The translations under genes were made by a program, and so were the position numbers. A stretch of 64,000 nt of DNA from Planococcus liqunii. Lineage in GTDB: Bacteria > Bacillota > Bacilli > Bacillales_A > Planococcaceae. The notes below the pieces were generated by a model that made no database searches, was not told the origin of the DNA, and saw only the letters and a program-made list of their open reading frames with translations. The stretch is from assembly GCF_030413595.1 (NCBI RefSeq), contig NZ_CP129238.1, positions 682,001 to 746,000 of the forward strand. Reading direction: 5' to 3'. Below, one piece after another: positions 34,625 through 43,683 of this stretch; position 1 is the stretch's first letter, and the number at the start of each line of letters is the position of its first letter.

Positions 34625-36416
34625 TATCGGAGTCGTCAGTAAGGTATTTCCAAATATTATAGTTATTGAAATACCTGATACTTCAAAAATAAACAATAAC
34701 TTTCAAGGCGATCTATATTTGTTTGAAGGCGTTAATACGTTCGTAACAATTTATAAATCGAAATATGAGAAATTTATATATCAAATAGTTAGTTTGTATG
34801 AACAAGAAAAGCCCTATATTAACCAAGAGGAAGAATCAAAATTTTCCGGAAAGGCATATTTTGAAGCAGTTCCAATTGGAGAAATTCAAGGTAAGAAGTT
34901 TGAATTTGGATTATCTAAGTTTCCAATGATAGGATACGATGTTTATATGACTTTAAATGAAGATATTGATTTAATCTTACAATTATCAAATAAAGAAATT
35001 TCTATAACTCTAGGTACATTAGCTACTCACAATAATTATTTACCCAAATTTTCTTTAGATAATATGCTGTCACATCATATGAGTATACTAGGAAATACTG
35101 GGTCTGGTAAATCTACTACTGCTAGAAAATTACTTCATGAAATTGTACATTTATTTGATAGAAACGAAATAGATATGGATAAAGTAAATTTCATAATTTT
35201 TGATGTACACGATGAATATGAGGGCTTGCCAAAAGAACATGTTAATAGAATCGAACTCGAAGAAATTTCGATTCCTTTAGAAACTTTAAAAATTGATGAT
35301 TGGATTAATTTAGTGCAACCGTCTTCTGCTGCTCAATTACCAATATTAATGCAAGGGTTAAGAATGGCAAACTTATTAGAAAGCCATCAAGTAAGAATTG
35401 AATGGATTCAAGCTTTTTGTGCGTTAGAACTATACAATAATGTTCAAACTGATGCTGTAGCAAAAAGAACAAAAATAATTGGTCTATTAAGTGGCATCAA
35501 TAGTGAGGAAATCCAAGAAATTCTTAAAAAATATACGCATTTTGGGAATTTTACTAACCCGAATGAAGAGCAATTCAAGAGTACTTTGGAATCTTACATC
35601 TTTAAAGAGTCTGGTTGGAGATATCATGAGTGTAAAATTAAAATTGAAATACTAATGGAGTCAGCTAAATGTGCTGTTTCTGATTTAAAAACTTTAATGA
35701 CAGGCATAAATATTGTTTTTCTATTTGAAGAAATGAAAGGTAATTCACAAGCTCGATCTTATTGTTCTACACTTGTCAGTAGAATAGAGAATCTTATATC
35801 TAGTTATAGCAATAGCATGTTTGATAGTAATCCTGAAAAAAGAAAAAAGTTTAAAGAAGGCTTGGAATTACAAAGAGGTTTTACTCTTATTAAATTTTCT
35901 GGTATTGAAGATGCAGATCTTTTGTTTTTCACAGGTTATATATTGCGGTTTTTTTACAATCAACAAAAAGCTTCAAGAAAAACTAATGGTTCCCCACATG
36001 AGTTAATTCATTTTATTTTTGACGAGGCACATAAGTATATTAATGACAGTGATAAAGAGAATATACGCTCTCTAAAAATCTTTGAACAAATTGCGAAGGA
36101 AGGCAGAAAGTTTGGGATGTTTATGATTTTAGTCAGCCAACGTCCAAGTGAACTCTCTAGAACTGTTTTGTCGCAATGTAATAACTATATTCTACATAGG
36201 ATTAGAAACAATATTGATATTGAGCAAATGAGAAAAAGCATTCCATATATTAACGAATCACAACTCAGAAGAATTTCATATTTAAAAACTGGATCAGCAT
36301 TATTGGTTGGCGAAGCATTTTCAATTCCCATGGAATTAATAATTGATGGAACAGACTATGGGGAGCATTCGAAGACTTTAAAACCGTCAGATGTATGGAA
36401 AATAAAAAAGGTTTAA
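34608..36416 (+). CDS. HerA-type hexameric ATPase (SIR2-HerA system)
   Basis: The protein of about 602 residues has an N-terminal beta-barrel (HAS-like, 1-130) and a HerA/FtsK-like motor. It shows Walker A GNTGSGKST (Lys168), Walker B FIFDEAH (Asp472-Glu473), and the arginine-finger region 'VSQRPSELSRTVLSQCNNYILHRIRNN'. HerA-family ATPases translocate DNA; with SIR2 they form an anti-phage complex. ATG 34608 is preferred to the in-frame ATG 34596 for spacing; either overlaps the SIR2 gene. Confidence 0.9.
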   Translation: MSKQNSIGVVSKVFPNIIVIEIPDTSKINNNFQGDLYLFEGVNTFVTIYKSKYEKFIYQIVSLYEQEKPYINQEEESKFSGKAYFEAVPIGEIQGKKFEFGLSKFPMIGYDVYMTLNEDIDLILQLSNKEISITLGTLATHNNYLPKFSLDNMLSHHMSILGNTGSGKSTTARKLLHEIVHLFDRNEIDMDKVNFIIFDVHDEYEGLPKEHVNRIELEEISIPLETLKIDDWINLVQPSSAAQLPILMQGLRMANLLESHQVRIEWIQAFCALELYNNVQTDAVAKRTKIIGLLSGINSEEIQEILKKYTHFGNFTNPNEEQFKSTLESYIFKESGWRYHECKIKIEILMESAKCAVSDLKTLMTGINIVFLFEEMKGNSQARSYCSTLVSRIENLISSYSNSMFDSNPEKRKKFKEGLELQRGFTLIKFSGIEDADLLFFTGYILRFFYNQQKASRKTNGSPHELIHFIFDEAHKYINDSDKENIRSLKIFEQIAKEGRKFGMFMILVSQRPSELSRTVLSQCNNYILHRIRNNIDIEQMRKSIPYINESQLRRISYLKTGSALLVGEAFSIPMELIIDGTDYGEHSKTLKPSDVWKIKKV

Positions 36417-36478
36417 TATAGTTCTCAAGTGTGTTAAACGTATATTTAAGAAAGCTCTGTAAATTACAAACAATTCTC

Positions 36479-36510
36479 TTGAAAACTTTTTCTTATTATT
36501 GTTAATAATA
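36479..36510 (+). promoter_or_regulatory. Promoter region with operator-like palindrome
   Basis: TTGAAA (36479-36484) is a -35-like box. TATTATT-GTT-AATAATA (36494-36510) is a perfect 7-bp inverted repeat covering the expected -10. It lies 32 bases before the ATPase start, so the ATPase/HNH pair probably has its own, possibly repressed, promoter rather than depending on the SIR2-HerA transcript. Confidence 0.45.
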
Positions 36511-36541
36511 TGATATTATAAATAAAAAACGGGGGATTTCT

Positions 36542-38632
36542 ATGATAAAACTGGTGAATTTAGCCTCTAACTATAATTCCTTAGATAAGAACGCAATAAA
36601 AAAATTTAAAATTGAAAATGAGTTAAAATGTAACTATTGTGAATCAAAGTTTTTAAATTTAGAGGCTCTAAACATCGATTATCTTGTACCAAAAACGTTA
36701 GCAACAAAGATTTTTGAAAACACAAATAATTTAATTTGTATCTGCCACTCTTGCAACATGAATAAGGGGGCTAGATTTCCTGTTTCTCGAGACAAAGAGA
36801 TGCTACTCCTTAATCCTTATATAGATGAACCAGAGGAACATTTTCTTTATGATGCTAGCGGCATGATTTTTAGCAATACAGAAAAGGGAAACGTTACTAT
36901 TAATACTTTCAACTTAAACAGGAATGACCTTTTAAGAAGAAGAAAAGACGAATTGTTAAAATTTCATATTAAATGGAAAAGAGCTTCAATAACTACTGGG
37001 AAATTAATAGATAGCATAGATGATAAGTCTCAATTTGCAGGAATGAAAAGATATTTTTTAAAAAAATGGAAAAACAATAAATTCAATCATACATTAGAAA
37101 TCAAAGGTGCGAGAACTGGACGTGAATCAGCCCTAAAAAATGAATCTAATTACTCTTTTAGAAGAACAAGAAGTACAGCGAATATTAAACACAATAAATC
37201 ACTATGGCTGTCAAAAAAATTTTTGAAAAAGCATATAATTACTATTGGTGATCTGAATACTCCAATAGATCGTCCATATATAGATGCCAAAATGGCTTAT
37301 CGAAAGTTCCAAACTAAAAATGAGCAATATGACCTTCAAGTTAAAAATGAACGAACTCTAAATTACTACACTAAAAACAGACTTATAGAAAGAGTGGAAA
37401 TCAGTAATTTTAAAGGCATAAAGTATTTGGATATATTTTTACCAGGATATCAAGAAGAAAAGACACCTTGGCTGATGCTTTTGGGGGAAAATGGAACTGG
37501 GAAAAGCTCGATACTTAAGGCGATTTCATTGACGCTAATGGGAGAAGACAAGAGAGAAGAATTAAAATTAAGAGCTTCACAGTTCCTCAAATCTGGTGAA
37601 GAAGAAGGATATATATCTTTGTATTTAAGCGGATCTCTTAAACCTGTGACCCTTCATTTTAAAAAGGATTCTGAGCGTTTTTATGGTACCGATATTAAGG
37701 CGGTAAAAGTATTGCTGTTAGCTTATGGTTCAACCCGTATCCTTTCCGATGAAATAAACGAGGATGCAACTAGAGGTTTTACTATTAAAATTGAGAATAT
37801 GTTCAATCCTTATGCATCACTAAACAATATTAAAGCCTTTTTCGGAAAAATAACCGAGAAAGAGTTTGTTAAAACGGCTGATTTATTAATAAGTCTTTTG
37901 AGTTTGGGCAATGAATATAAATTTGTAAGAGAAAGAGAAAATATTTTTTTGAAAGATATAAATGAGAATAAAGTAGCGTTAAGGGACTTAAGTGATGGAT
38001 TTCAATCAATGATAGCATTAGCTAGTGACATTATAATTGTTATGAGGCAATACTGGGATGAAATTGAAAAAGCGGAGGGAATTGTATTAATAGATGAGCT
38101 AGACCTTCATCTACATCCTCAATGGAAAATGAAAATCGTTACGCAGTTAAGAAGGGTATTCCCTAGAATCCAATTTATATGTACTACTCATGATCCTCTT
38201 TGCTTAAGAGGATTAAACAGTAATGAGATTAATGTTATTAATAAAATCGATGGAGAAGTTTACCTGATAAAAAATCTTCCTGATATTGAAGGAATGCAGA
38301 TAGATCAAATTTTGACAGCAGATTATTTTGGCCTCTATTCCACATATTCAACATATTTTAATGGGCTTTTTAAGAAATACTACGAGCTATTAAATAAGCC
38401 GGAAAAGACACAGGATGAGAAGAAAGAAATAGTGGATATTAGTCAAGTTATTAATAAATCAATGGTGTTAGGAAATAATAAAAGGGAACAGATACTTCTC
38501 TCGACTATTGACAATTATGTTGCTGAGGGAACCAATAGGTTGATGAGTTCTGATTTAGAAACGACATTAAAAGATAAGTTGTTAAATATTTTAGACCCAA
38601 CGAAAGGGGATGCCTCTTTTGATAAAGATTAA
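36542..38632 (+). CDS. Septu-like ATPase with N-terminal HNH-like domain
   Basis: The protein has 696 residues. The N-terminal 150 residues are HNH-like, with zinc pairs Cys30-Cys33 and Cys68-Cys71 and Asn72, but the catalytic His position of the DH-x2-P motif is Tyr47 (IDYLVP). Residues 88-140 keep the flanking 'LLLNPY', 'EEHF' and 'RRRKDEL' seen in the next gene's protein. The C-terminal part (about 270-696) is an SMC/ABC-like AAA ATPase: Walker A GENGTGKS (Lys321), signature 'LRDLSDGFQSM', Walker B VLIDELDLHLHP (Asp518-Glu519), 'TTHDP'. PtuA of Septu has the ATPase part. ATG 36542 follows GGGGG. Confidence 0.88.
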   Translation: MIKLVNLASNYNSLDKNAIKKFKIENELKCNYCESKFLNLEALNIDYLVPKTLATKIFENTNNLICICHSCNMNKGARFPVSRDKEMLLLNPYIDEPEEHFLYDASGMIFSNTEKGNVTINTFNLNRNDLLRRRKDELLKFHIKWKRASITTGKLIDSIDDKSQFAGMKRYFLKKWKNNKFNHTLEIKGARTGRESALKNESNYSFRRTRSTANIKHNKSLWLSKKFLKKHIITIGDLNTPIDRPYIDAKMAYRKFQTKNEQYDLQVKNERTLNYYTKNRLIERVEISNFKGIKYLDIFLPGYQEEKTPWLMLLGENGTGKSSILKAISLTLMGEDKREELKLRASQFLKSGEEEGYISLYLSGSLKPVTLHFKKDSERFYGTDIKAVKVLLLAYGSTRILSDEINEDATRGFTIKIENMFNPYASLNNIKAFFGKITEKEFVKTADLLISLLSLGNEYKFVRERENIFLKDINENKVALRDLSDGFQSMIALASDIIIVMRQYWDEIEKAEGIVLIDELDLHLHPQWKMKIVTQLRRVFPRIQFICTTHDPLCLRGLNSNEINVINKIDGEVYLIKNLPDIEGMQIDQILTADYFGLYSTYSTYFNGLFKKYYELLNKPEKTQDEKKEIVDISQVINKSMVLGNNKREQILLSTIDNYVAEGTNRLMSSDLETTLKDKLLNILDPTKGDASFDKD

Positions 38633-39497
38633 ACAGGGTGCTATACCAAATAATCTCAACCTTTCTAATTGTTTAAGTGCAGGTTATAAAGAAACTGAAA
38701 GAGCAAAGGTTTATTTTCTATCAGGGCCAAAACCAAAAAAAAATTTTAATTTTGATGCCTATCGTTGCGACTCATTAAAAAAAGTGTTTAGCGAAAGTTT
38801 TAATGGTAAATGTGCTTACTGTGAAAGTCTTATTGTACATATTAAATCTATGGAAATCGAACATTATAGACCAAAAAAAGCTATTAAAATTGGAGATGAG
38901 TTAATTTATCCAGGCTATTATTGGCTGGCAGCAGATTTTTCGAATCTTCTGCCCTCATGTCCAGCTTGTAACCAATTAAGGAGATATGAATTAGAAGATG
39001 GCACTTGTGTAACAAAAGGAAAGGGAAATTATTTTCCACTTAAATGCGAAAGTGAGAGAGCAAAGTTTCCTGGAGAAGAGATAAATGAACAGCCCTTATT
39101 ATTACATCCTTATTATGATAAACCACACGAACACTTAACATTTTTAGCTAGTGGATTAATTAAGCTTATAACAGATCAAGGTTCGGCTTCAGTGGACACT
39201 TATGTACTTGGAAGGCCAGAGTTAACCCGTGTCAGAAAAGAGTTAATTATATATATTAAAAGTGATATAGTATCTGCATTCGAAGCAATTATTGGCATTA
39301 AAGAAGCAAGTAACATAACTCAGTTGCACAGACATAAAAAGTCCTATTACAGACACTATAATAATTTAAGAAGACGTATGCGTAGTAGTTCTCCATATGC
39401 AGCTGCTGCCCGCAACATTATTCATCCGATTGTAAGAGATTTAAAAAAAGAATTTAAAAAAACAATTAAGAACACACCTAGCTTAATTGGAAGATGA
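38619..39497 (+). CDS. HNH endonuclease, PtuB-like
   Basis: The protein of about 292 residues has an intact HNH core: Cys65-Cys68, Glu81-His82-x2-Pro85, and Cys114-Cys117-Asn118. 'LLLHPYY' (160-166) and 'HEHL' follow. This is the layout of the HNH partner of Septu and retron-Ec78-type systems (TIGR02646 style), expected to cleave DNA under control of the ATPase. AAAGGGG lies 7 bases before TTG 38619, giving an N-terminus MIKIKQGAIP; the ATG at 38610 abuts the ribosome site. It overlaps the ATPase gene by 14 bases. It is AT-rich. Confidence 0.87.
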   Translation: MIKIKQGAIPNNLNLSNCLSAGYKETERAKVYFLSGPKPKKNFNFDAYRCDSLKKVFSESFNGKCAYCESLIVHIKSMEIEHYRPKKAIKIGDELIYPGYYWLAADFSNLLPSCPACNQLRRYELEDGTCVTKGKGNYFPLKCESERAKFPGEEINEQPLLLHPYYDKPHEHLTFLASGLIKLITDQGSASVDTYVLGRPELTRVRKELIIYIKSDIVSAFEAIIGIKEASNITQLHRHKKSYYRHYNNLRRRMRSSSPYAAAARNIIHPIVRDLKKEFKKTIKNTPSLIGR

Positions 39498-39630
39498 TAG
39501 AGAAAAAATAGTTGATTTGAATGGAATAAGGTTTTAAAAATCATGGAAAAGGTGAAAAATATAGTACCATTTTGAAAAGTGAAATGCCGCTTTTTGTCAA
39601 ATACAATTCAAGTTATTCAATAAAACTGTT

Positions 39631-39669
39631 AAAGAAATCCGTCCTATGTTAAATAGGGTGGATTTCTTT
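39631..39669 (+). terminator. Hairpin after the defence genes
   Basis: The stem AAAGAAATCC-GTCCTAT pairs with ATAGG-GTGGATTTCTTT around GTTAA. It is a variant of the recurring AAATCCGCTCTAT hairpin found also at 48764 and 54961. Confidence 0.75.
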
Positions 39670-39777
39670 GGCATTAATAATTAAAAAAGCTAATTAGCCA
39701 TATTTGTTCTAAATAAGGTGAATATCTGAGGGTTCTGGAAGAAAAGTAAACACTAATGAAAGTTTTTTACAAAGTAT

Positions 39778-39864
39778 CTATTCAAGCTTCACAGAAACTT
39801 TACCATTCAAAAAGTCTTCGAAATATTTCTCTTTGAATCTGATTTCCGATACAGATCCGTTCAT
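39778..39864 (-). pseudogene. Short remnant sharing an EIRFKE-EDF motif
   Basis: A 28-codon minus-strand reading contains SEIRFKEKYFEDFLNG. A similar peptide (FEIRFKEEHPEDFKR) appears in a 55-codon reading at 44751-44918. Neither has a ribosome site, so both are probably decayed copies of one gene or element. The remainder of the 700-base spacer 39498-40197 holds a TATATATATATA run (39980s) and nothing else I can name. Confidence 0.3.
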
Positions 39865-40197
39865 TTCTCAAACGGTATTGTAGATTGACTCTCTTAGGGC
39901 AATATAGTCAGGTCTAGTTCGGAGAGACGCTGATATTAGCCAGCCGTTTTTCGGCCACATTATCTCGACCGTTAAATATATATATATATTGGTTTCAAGA
40001 GCAAGCATCAGCATATGGTGTGCCTGTCCCGATTCTACTTGTTTGGAACAGTGTGATGCGCTACGGTTTGCCCCTCAGTGAATAGCGAAGGAAGTAACTT
40101 AAATTAAAAAAATTCAATTAATTAGTTATTTCTATTTCTTGGTAAATTTACTATAATATAAATACACTTACTATCAAAAAAAGGAGGTAAAGAAAAT

Positions 40198-40329
40198 TTG
40201 AATTCTAAGGTAGTTTATCTGAAAGATTATCAGAGAAAAATTTCAATTAAGGGAAAAGATATAAAAAGACAAGAAATGCGTGAAAAAATGAGAAATAAAA
40301 TGTCGGAAAAATATAAAAAAAGAAAATGA
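40198..40329 (+). CDS. Very small basic protein
   Basis: The 43-residue, highly basic protein (about one third Lys/Arg) is entirely hydrophilic and probably helical. TTG 40198 follows AAGGAGG by 10 bases, and TATAAT (40152-40157) lies upstream, so expression is believable. The stop is 12 bases before the next small gene. No family was recognised. Confidence 0.55.
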   Translation: MNSKVVYLKDYQRKISIKGKDIKRQEMREKMRNKMSEKYKKRK

Positions 40330-40341
40330 GGGGAATATTTT

Positions 40342-40551
40342 ATGGGACTTTTAGATAGACTTTTTAATAACAGTAATAAAGTAAGTAAAGAAGTTGAAAT
40401 TGATTATGAAGAAGGCTATGAAGACGGCTATGAAGACGGGTATGGAGATGGACAAGTTAATGTTTATGGGTCACTTTTGCGTAAGGAAGGTTCTTCTGAA
40501 GCAGGTAGGCAATTAGCTAATCATAGATGGGGGAAATCTAAGGAAAATTAA
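40342..40551 (+). CDS. Small acidic-repeat protein
   Basis: The 69-residue protein has an amphipathic N-terminus (MGLLDRLFNN), then an acidic tandem E-x-G-Y-E-D-G-Y repeat (about 22-38), then a basic C-terminal tail. GAGGGG precedes ATG 40342. It is co-transcribed with the 43-residue gene. A basic/acidic neighbouring pair could interact, but this is speculation. Confidence 0.6.
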   Translation: MGLLDRLFNNSNKVSKEVEIDYEEGYEDGYEDGYGDGQVNVYGSLLRKEGSSEAGRQLANHRWGKSKEN

Positions 40552-40748
40552 AAAACATTAAACATTCAGGTGTTTTTTGCAAAATACTCCTCATAAAAAT
40601 AGCTTTGAAATATATTTGTTAGTGGCATTTTTATTTTGAATGGATGTAGTAAGTATTCATTATTGAGCCACTCATAGGGACCATCTGTGAATAATACATA
40701 ATCTTTGACTGAACCTAGTAAAGTCTTGTTTACCGGAGATGAATCCAT

Positions 40749-40792
40749 AAAAAGCTCGATCTAGTTGGAATCTCAACAAGATCGAGCTTTTT
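40749..40792 (-). terminator. Terminator of the yfkAB-like gene
   Basis: The 14-bp stem AAAAAGCTCGATCT / AGATCGAGCTTTTT (with further partial pairing inside) ends in T residues. It marks the right edge of the AT-rich island. Confidence 0.9.
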
Positions 40793-40795
40793 AAA

Positions 40796-41926
40796 TTAAA
40801 CGGTAATCCTAGATTTTTGGACAGTGAAATCGGTGTCCGGATAATAAGCATCTTTCACTAACAAATTTGGTCCCAGGCATTTTGCTGCGGGGCAATGGCA
40901 GCCGATTGTCTTGGCTAACGGCCGTTCCAGCCAGCGGTCAAGCATGGCCGGCAGTGAATCAGTCTGGATATTGCCCATCGCAGGGGTATCGCCAAAATCC
41001 GTGACGATGACTTCGCCGGTGAAAATATTGACGTTTAACCGGGAGCGGCCATCCGGATCATTGCGGACGGTGACATTTTTGCTAGAATGGATGCGGTTCA
41101 GCAATTTTGTATCTTCTTCGTTTTGGCTGCACGGGTAAAACGGCAAGGTGCCGAATAGCATCCAGACATTATCATCGCGGGTATCTAATAAGTCATGAAT
41201 TGCTTTTCTCGTTTCATCGAGCGATAACACTTCTAATTGGCTCGCGAAATCACTTGGGTACATCGGATGCACTTCGTGGCGCGCGCATTTCATTTCTTCC
41301 ACGATTTGTTTGTGGATGCTCTGCAAGTGAGGCAATGTCCGTTTGTTCAGCATCGTTTCTGCTGATACCATCACGCCTGCCTCCGCCAGCGCACGGCTGT
41401 TGTCGATCATGCGCTGGAATTGTTCCGCCCGCCGCTCTCTTGAAGGTTTGCGTTCCATATTGGCAAATCCGCCATCGACAAAATCATCGATGGTGCCCCA
41501 GTTATGGGAAATGTGCAGGACATCCAAGTAAGGCGCGATTTCCATATAGCGGTCAAGCGGCATCGTCAAATTCGAATTCATTTGGGTGCGGACTCCGCGA
41601 GCATGGGCGTATTTTAATAGAGGCAATACATAATTGGCAACCGATTTTTTTGAAAACATCGGCTCTCCGCCCGTCAAACTGATCGTCCGCAAATGCGGAA
41701 TTTCATCCAATCGCGCAAAGAGCAGCTCAATCGGCAACGCATCCGGATCTTTATGCGCCAGCATATAGCCGACAGCGCAATGTTCACAGCGCATATTGCA
41801 TAAATAGGTCGTGGTAAATTCGATGCTGGATAAGGTCAGTTTCCCATGTTCCTGAATATCCATATACGCTTCCCACGGATCGTATTGGGGTGTGATTTTG
41901 GTAAGTGTTGTTGCATTGTTTTCCAT
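40796..41926 (-). CDS. yfkAB: Radical SAM protein, YfkAB type
   Basis: The 376-residue radical SAM enzyme has cluster motif C-x3-C-x2-C (Cys43, Cys47, Cys50; CNMRCEHC). A C-terminal C-x-C-x4-C motif (GCHCPAAKCLGPN) is the mark of YfkAB-type proteins, probably for a second cluster. The reaction is unknown. ATG 41926 has AGGAG about 10 bases upstream. GC content returns to the level of the core genome here. Confidence 0.88.
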   Translation of the reverse strand: MENNATTLTKITPQYDPWEAYMDIQEHGKLTLSSIEFTTTYLCNMRCEHCAVGYMLAHKDPDALPIELLFARLDEIPHLRTISLTGGEPMFSKKSVANYVLPLLKYAHARGVRTQMNSNLTMPLDRYMEIAPYLDVLHISHNWGTIDDFVDGGFANMERKPSRERRAEQFQRMIDNSRALAEAGVMVSAETMLNKRTLPHLQSIHKQIVEEMKCARHEVHPMYPSDFASQLEVLSLDETRKAIHDLLDTRDDNVWMLFGTLPFYPCSQNEEDTKLLNRIHSSKNVTVRNDPDGRSRLNVNIFTGEVIVTDFGDTPAMGNIQTDSLPAMLDRWLERPLAKTIGCHCPAAKCLGPNLLVKDAYYPDTDFTVQKSRITV

Positions 41927-42211
41927 CTATACCGAACTCCTAATCATTTTCTCGACTATTAAGTATGCGCTTTTCGAATTGCTTGTGCAAGGCTCGTTTT
42001 TAACTCTTGGCTCAATCATCCTAGGCATTTCTGAAAAATAACTGCAGGGAGGCTAAACCTTATTCTCTTCGGCGCCGACGATATCTAGCGATTTTTATTT
42101 TATATTGCTTTTACAGCGTGTGGAATAGCGGATGCAGTTAACGATTCTTTGAGCACCTGATCCATGCTGGTATATAATGGTGAAAAGTCCTTGGAAAGGA
42201 GCGAATCTTCT

Positions 42212-42787
42212 ATGGAGATGATTCTTGCAATATGCATCGGCCTGGCTTTAAGTGCGACAGTGGGATTCCGGATTTTTACGCCTTTATTTATAACCGGTGT
42301 TTTTGAACGAGTAGACTGGATTACGGTGACAGAAGGTTTTAGCTGGCTCGGCAGCACGCCTGCTTTGGTGGCTTTCGGAGCGGCCACCGTTTTTGAAATA
42401 GCCGTGAATTACATTCCAGCGGTCGGTTCGATTATGAAAGTTATTGCAACGCCGATTGCGGCAATTGCCGGTATTTTGCTGACAGCGTCCTTTATCGGAG
42501 ATATGAATCCGTTGCTGGAATGGAGCATCGCGATTATCGGTGGCGGGGGAGTTGCTGCAGCATCGCATGCTGCGGTGACTGGTGTTAAGGGTATAAGCGA
42601 AACCGCACTTCTCAGTCCCGCTGTCGCTGTCGTAGAAGATATAACAGCAACGACCGTGCCAATCGCCATTTTCCTGGTTCCGGTGCTGGCAATTGTTTTT
42701 GTTGTGCTAATTCCAGTGCTGATTTTCACTCTTTATAACAAGCGGAAGCGCCGGAAGAAAAATCGCAACCCCGTTGAACGTTTTTGA
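42212..42787 (+). CDS. DUF4126 membrane protein
   Basis: The 191-residue protein has five or six hydrophobic segments and a Lys/Arg-rich C-terminal tail (YNKRKRRKKNRN). It begins 'MEMILAICIGLALSATVGFR', typical of DUF4126. ATG 42212 is used because AAAGGAG precedes it; longer readings lack a site. Function unknown. Confidence 0.82.
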   Translation: MEMILAICIGLALSATVGFRIFTPLFITGVFERVDWITVTEGFSWLGSTPALVAFGAATVFEIAVNYIPAVGSIMKVIATPIAAIAGILLTASFIGDMNPLLEWSIAIIGGGGVAAASHAAVTGVKGISETALLSPAVAVVEDITATTVPIAIFLVPVLAIVFVVLIPVLIFTLYNKRKRRKKNRNPVERF

Positions 42788-42903
42788 CAATGCCCTGCAA
42801 TTACTAACATCTTTATGAAACTACTGTTTCTATCTGGGCTTTCTATTTAATTCCTTCATATAAATTATTTGTGAGTTGTGCTATTCCTAAGGAAGCAAAA
42901 ATT

Positions 42904-42943
42904 AAGACCTGCCATCCGATTCCGGGTGACAGGTCTTTTTTTC
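42904..42943. terminator. Bidirectional-looking terminator
   Basis: The stem AAGACCTG / CAGGTCTT with additional CA-CCG/CGG-TG pairs is followed by seven T residues. It lies between convergent genes ending at 42787 and 42966. Confidence 0.85.
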
Positions 42944-42965
42944 TCATATGAAGTTATGTTATTAA

Positions 42966-43421
42966 TTATTGATGAACACCCGTGATCTCTTCCATCAATC
43001 CAATCCAGTCTTCTCGCTTAAAATCATACATATCCAGTTCGATCTTCCGCAGTACCAAATGGATGCTATCGAATTTTTCGTCTGAGCGGAATCTCCACCA
43101 GCTTTTCACATTTGACGCCTTTGTACCTGGCTCATAATACATCAAGGTGCCTTCTGGATTGATGACTTCCTCGACCCGGTCAACGTCCAAAAGATTATGC
43201 GGGAAATCAATATAGAGGCCGAGGGACGCTTTATGGGGCGCGATAGACCCGATTTTGTGCATCGATTCCGCGTCGGTCTTCTCAAGAGAACCGCTCCAGT
43301 GAACCGGGGTATGGCTAGCAATCAAGATCTTGCCTTCTACATTCGTTTCAATTTTGCAATTCGGAAGATTGTTAAAGACTTCGAGCATTTCGTCCATTTT
43401 TTTCGTTACTGATTTGTTCAC
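42966..43421 (-). CDS. Hypothetical soluble protein
   Basis: The 151-residue protein has no recognisable family. Notable are 'IASHTPVHWSGSLE', 'GLYIDFPHNLLDVDRVEEVINPEG' and a Trp-rich 'VKSWWRFRSDEKFD'. GTG 43421 has AAGGAG 7 bases upstream. It is a single gene. Confidence 0.75.
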   Translation of the reverse strand: MNKSVTKKMDEMLEVFNNLPNCKIETNVEGKILIASHTPVHWSGSLEKTDAESMHKIGSIAPHKASLGLYIDFPHNLLDVDRVEEVINPEGTLMYYEPGTKASNVKSWWRFRSDEKFDSIHLVLRKIELDMYDFKREDWIGLMEEITGVHQ

Positions 43422-43631
43422 TTTGCCACTCCTTCAACTAACCTATTCGTCCTATCATAATTCAAAACCTTACTGCTGTAAATATGAACAGTGTCTTTTA
43501 CACTTTCGTCCCGCTGTGTAAAAAGCAATTTCGAACGATTTTAATGATTTGCTGCACAGGGAACAAGGAGGACTACTGGAAATTAAGACTGCGCTGATAT
43601 GCAATCACTTTTAGAACAATATTTTTATGTG

Positions 43632-43668
43632 AAAAGCCGATGGGTGTCCAGCACCCATCGGCCTTCTT
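43632..43668 (-). terminator. Terminator of the luciferase-like gene
   Basis: The 11-bp perfect stem GCCGATGGGTG / CACCCATCGGC has T residues on the minus strand. Confidence 0.88.
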
Positions 43669-43683
43669 ATTCAGGACTATAAA

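Noticed and set aside
36417..36541. Possible retron RNA before the HNH-ATPase
   Set aside because: No reverse transcriptase gene nearby and too short; the pair looks like plain Septu, not a retron.
39980..39995. TATATATA run as a functional element
   Set aside because: Simple low-complexity sequence in a decayed spacer.
40566..40748. 60-codon minus-strand frame ending YEEYFAKNT
   Set aside because: Its ATG abuts the yfkAB terminator hairpin with no ribosome site; possibly a gene fragment but not supportable.
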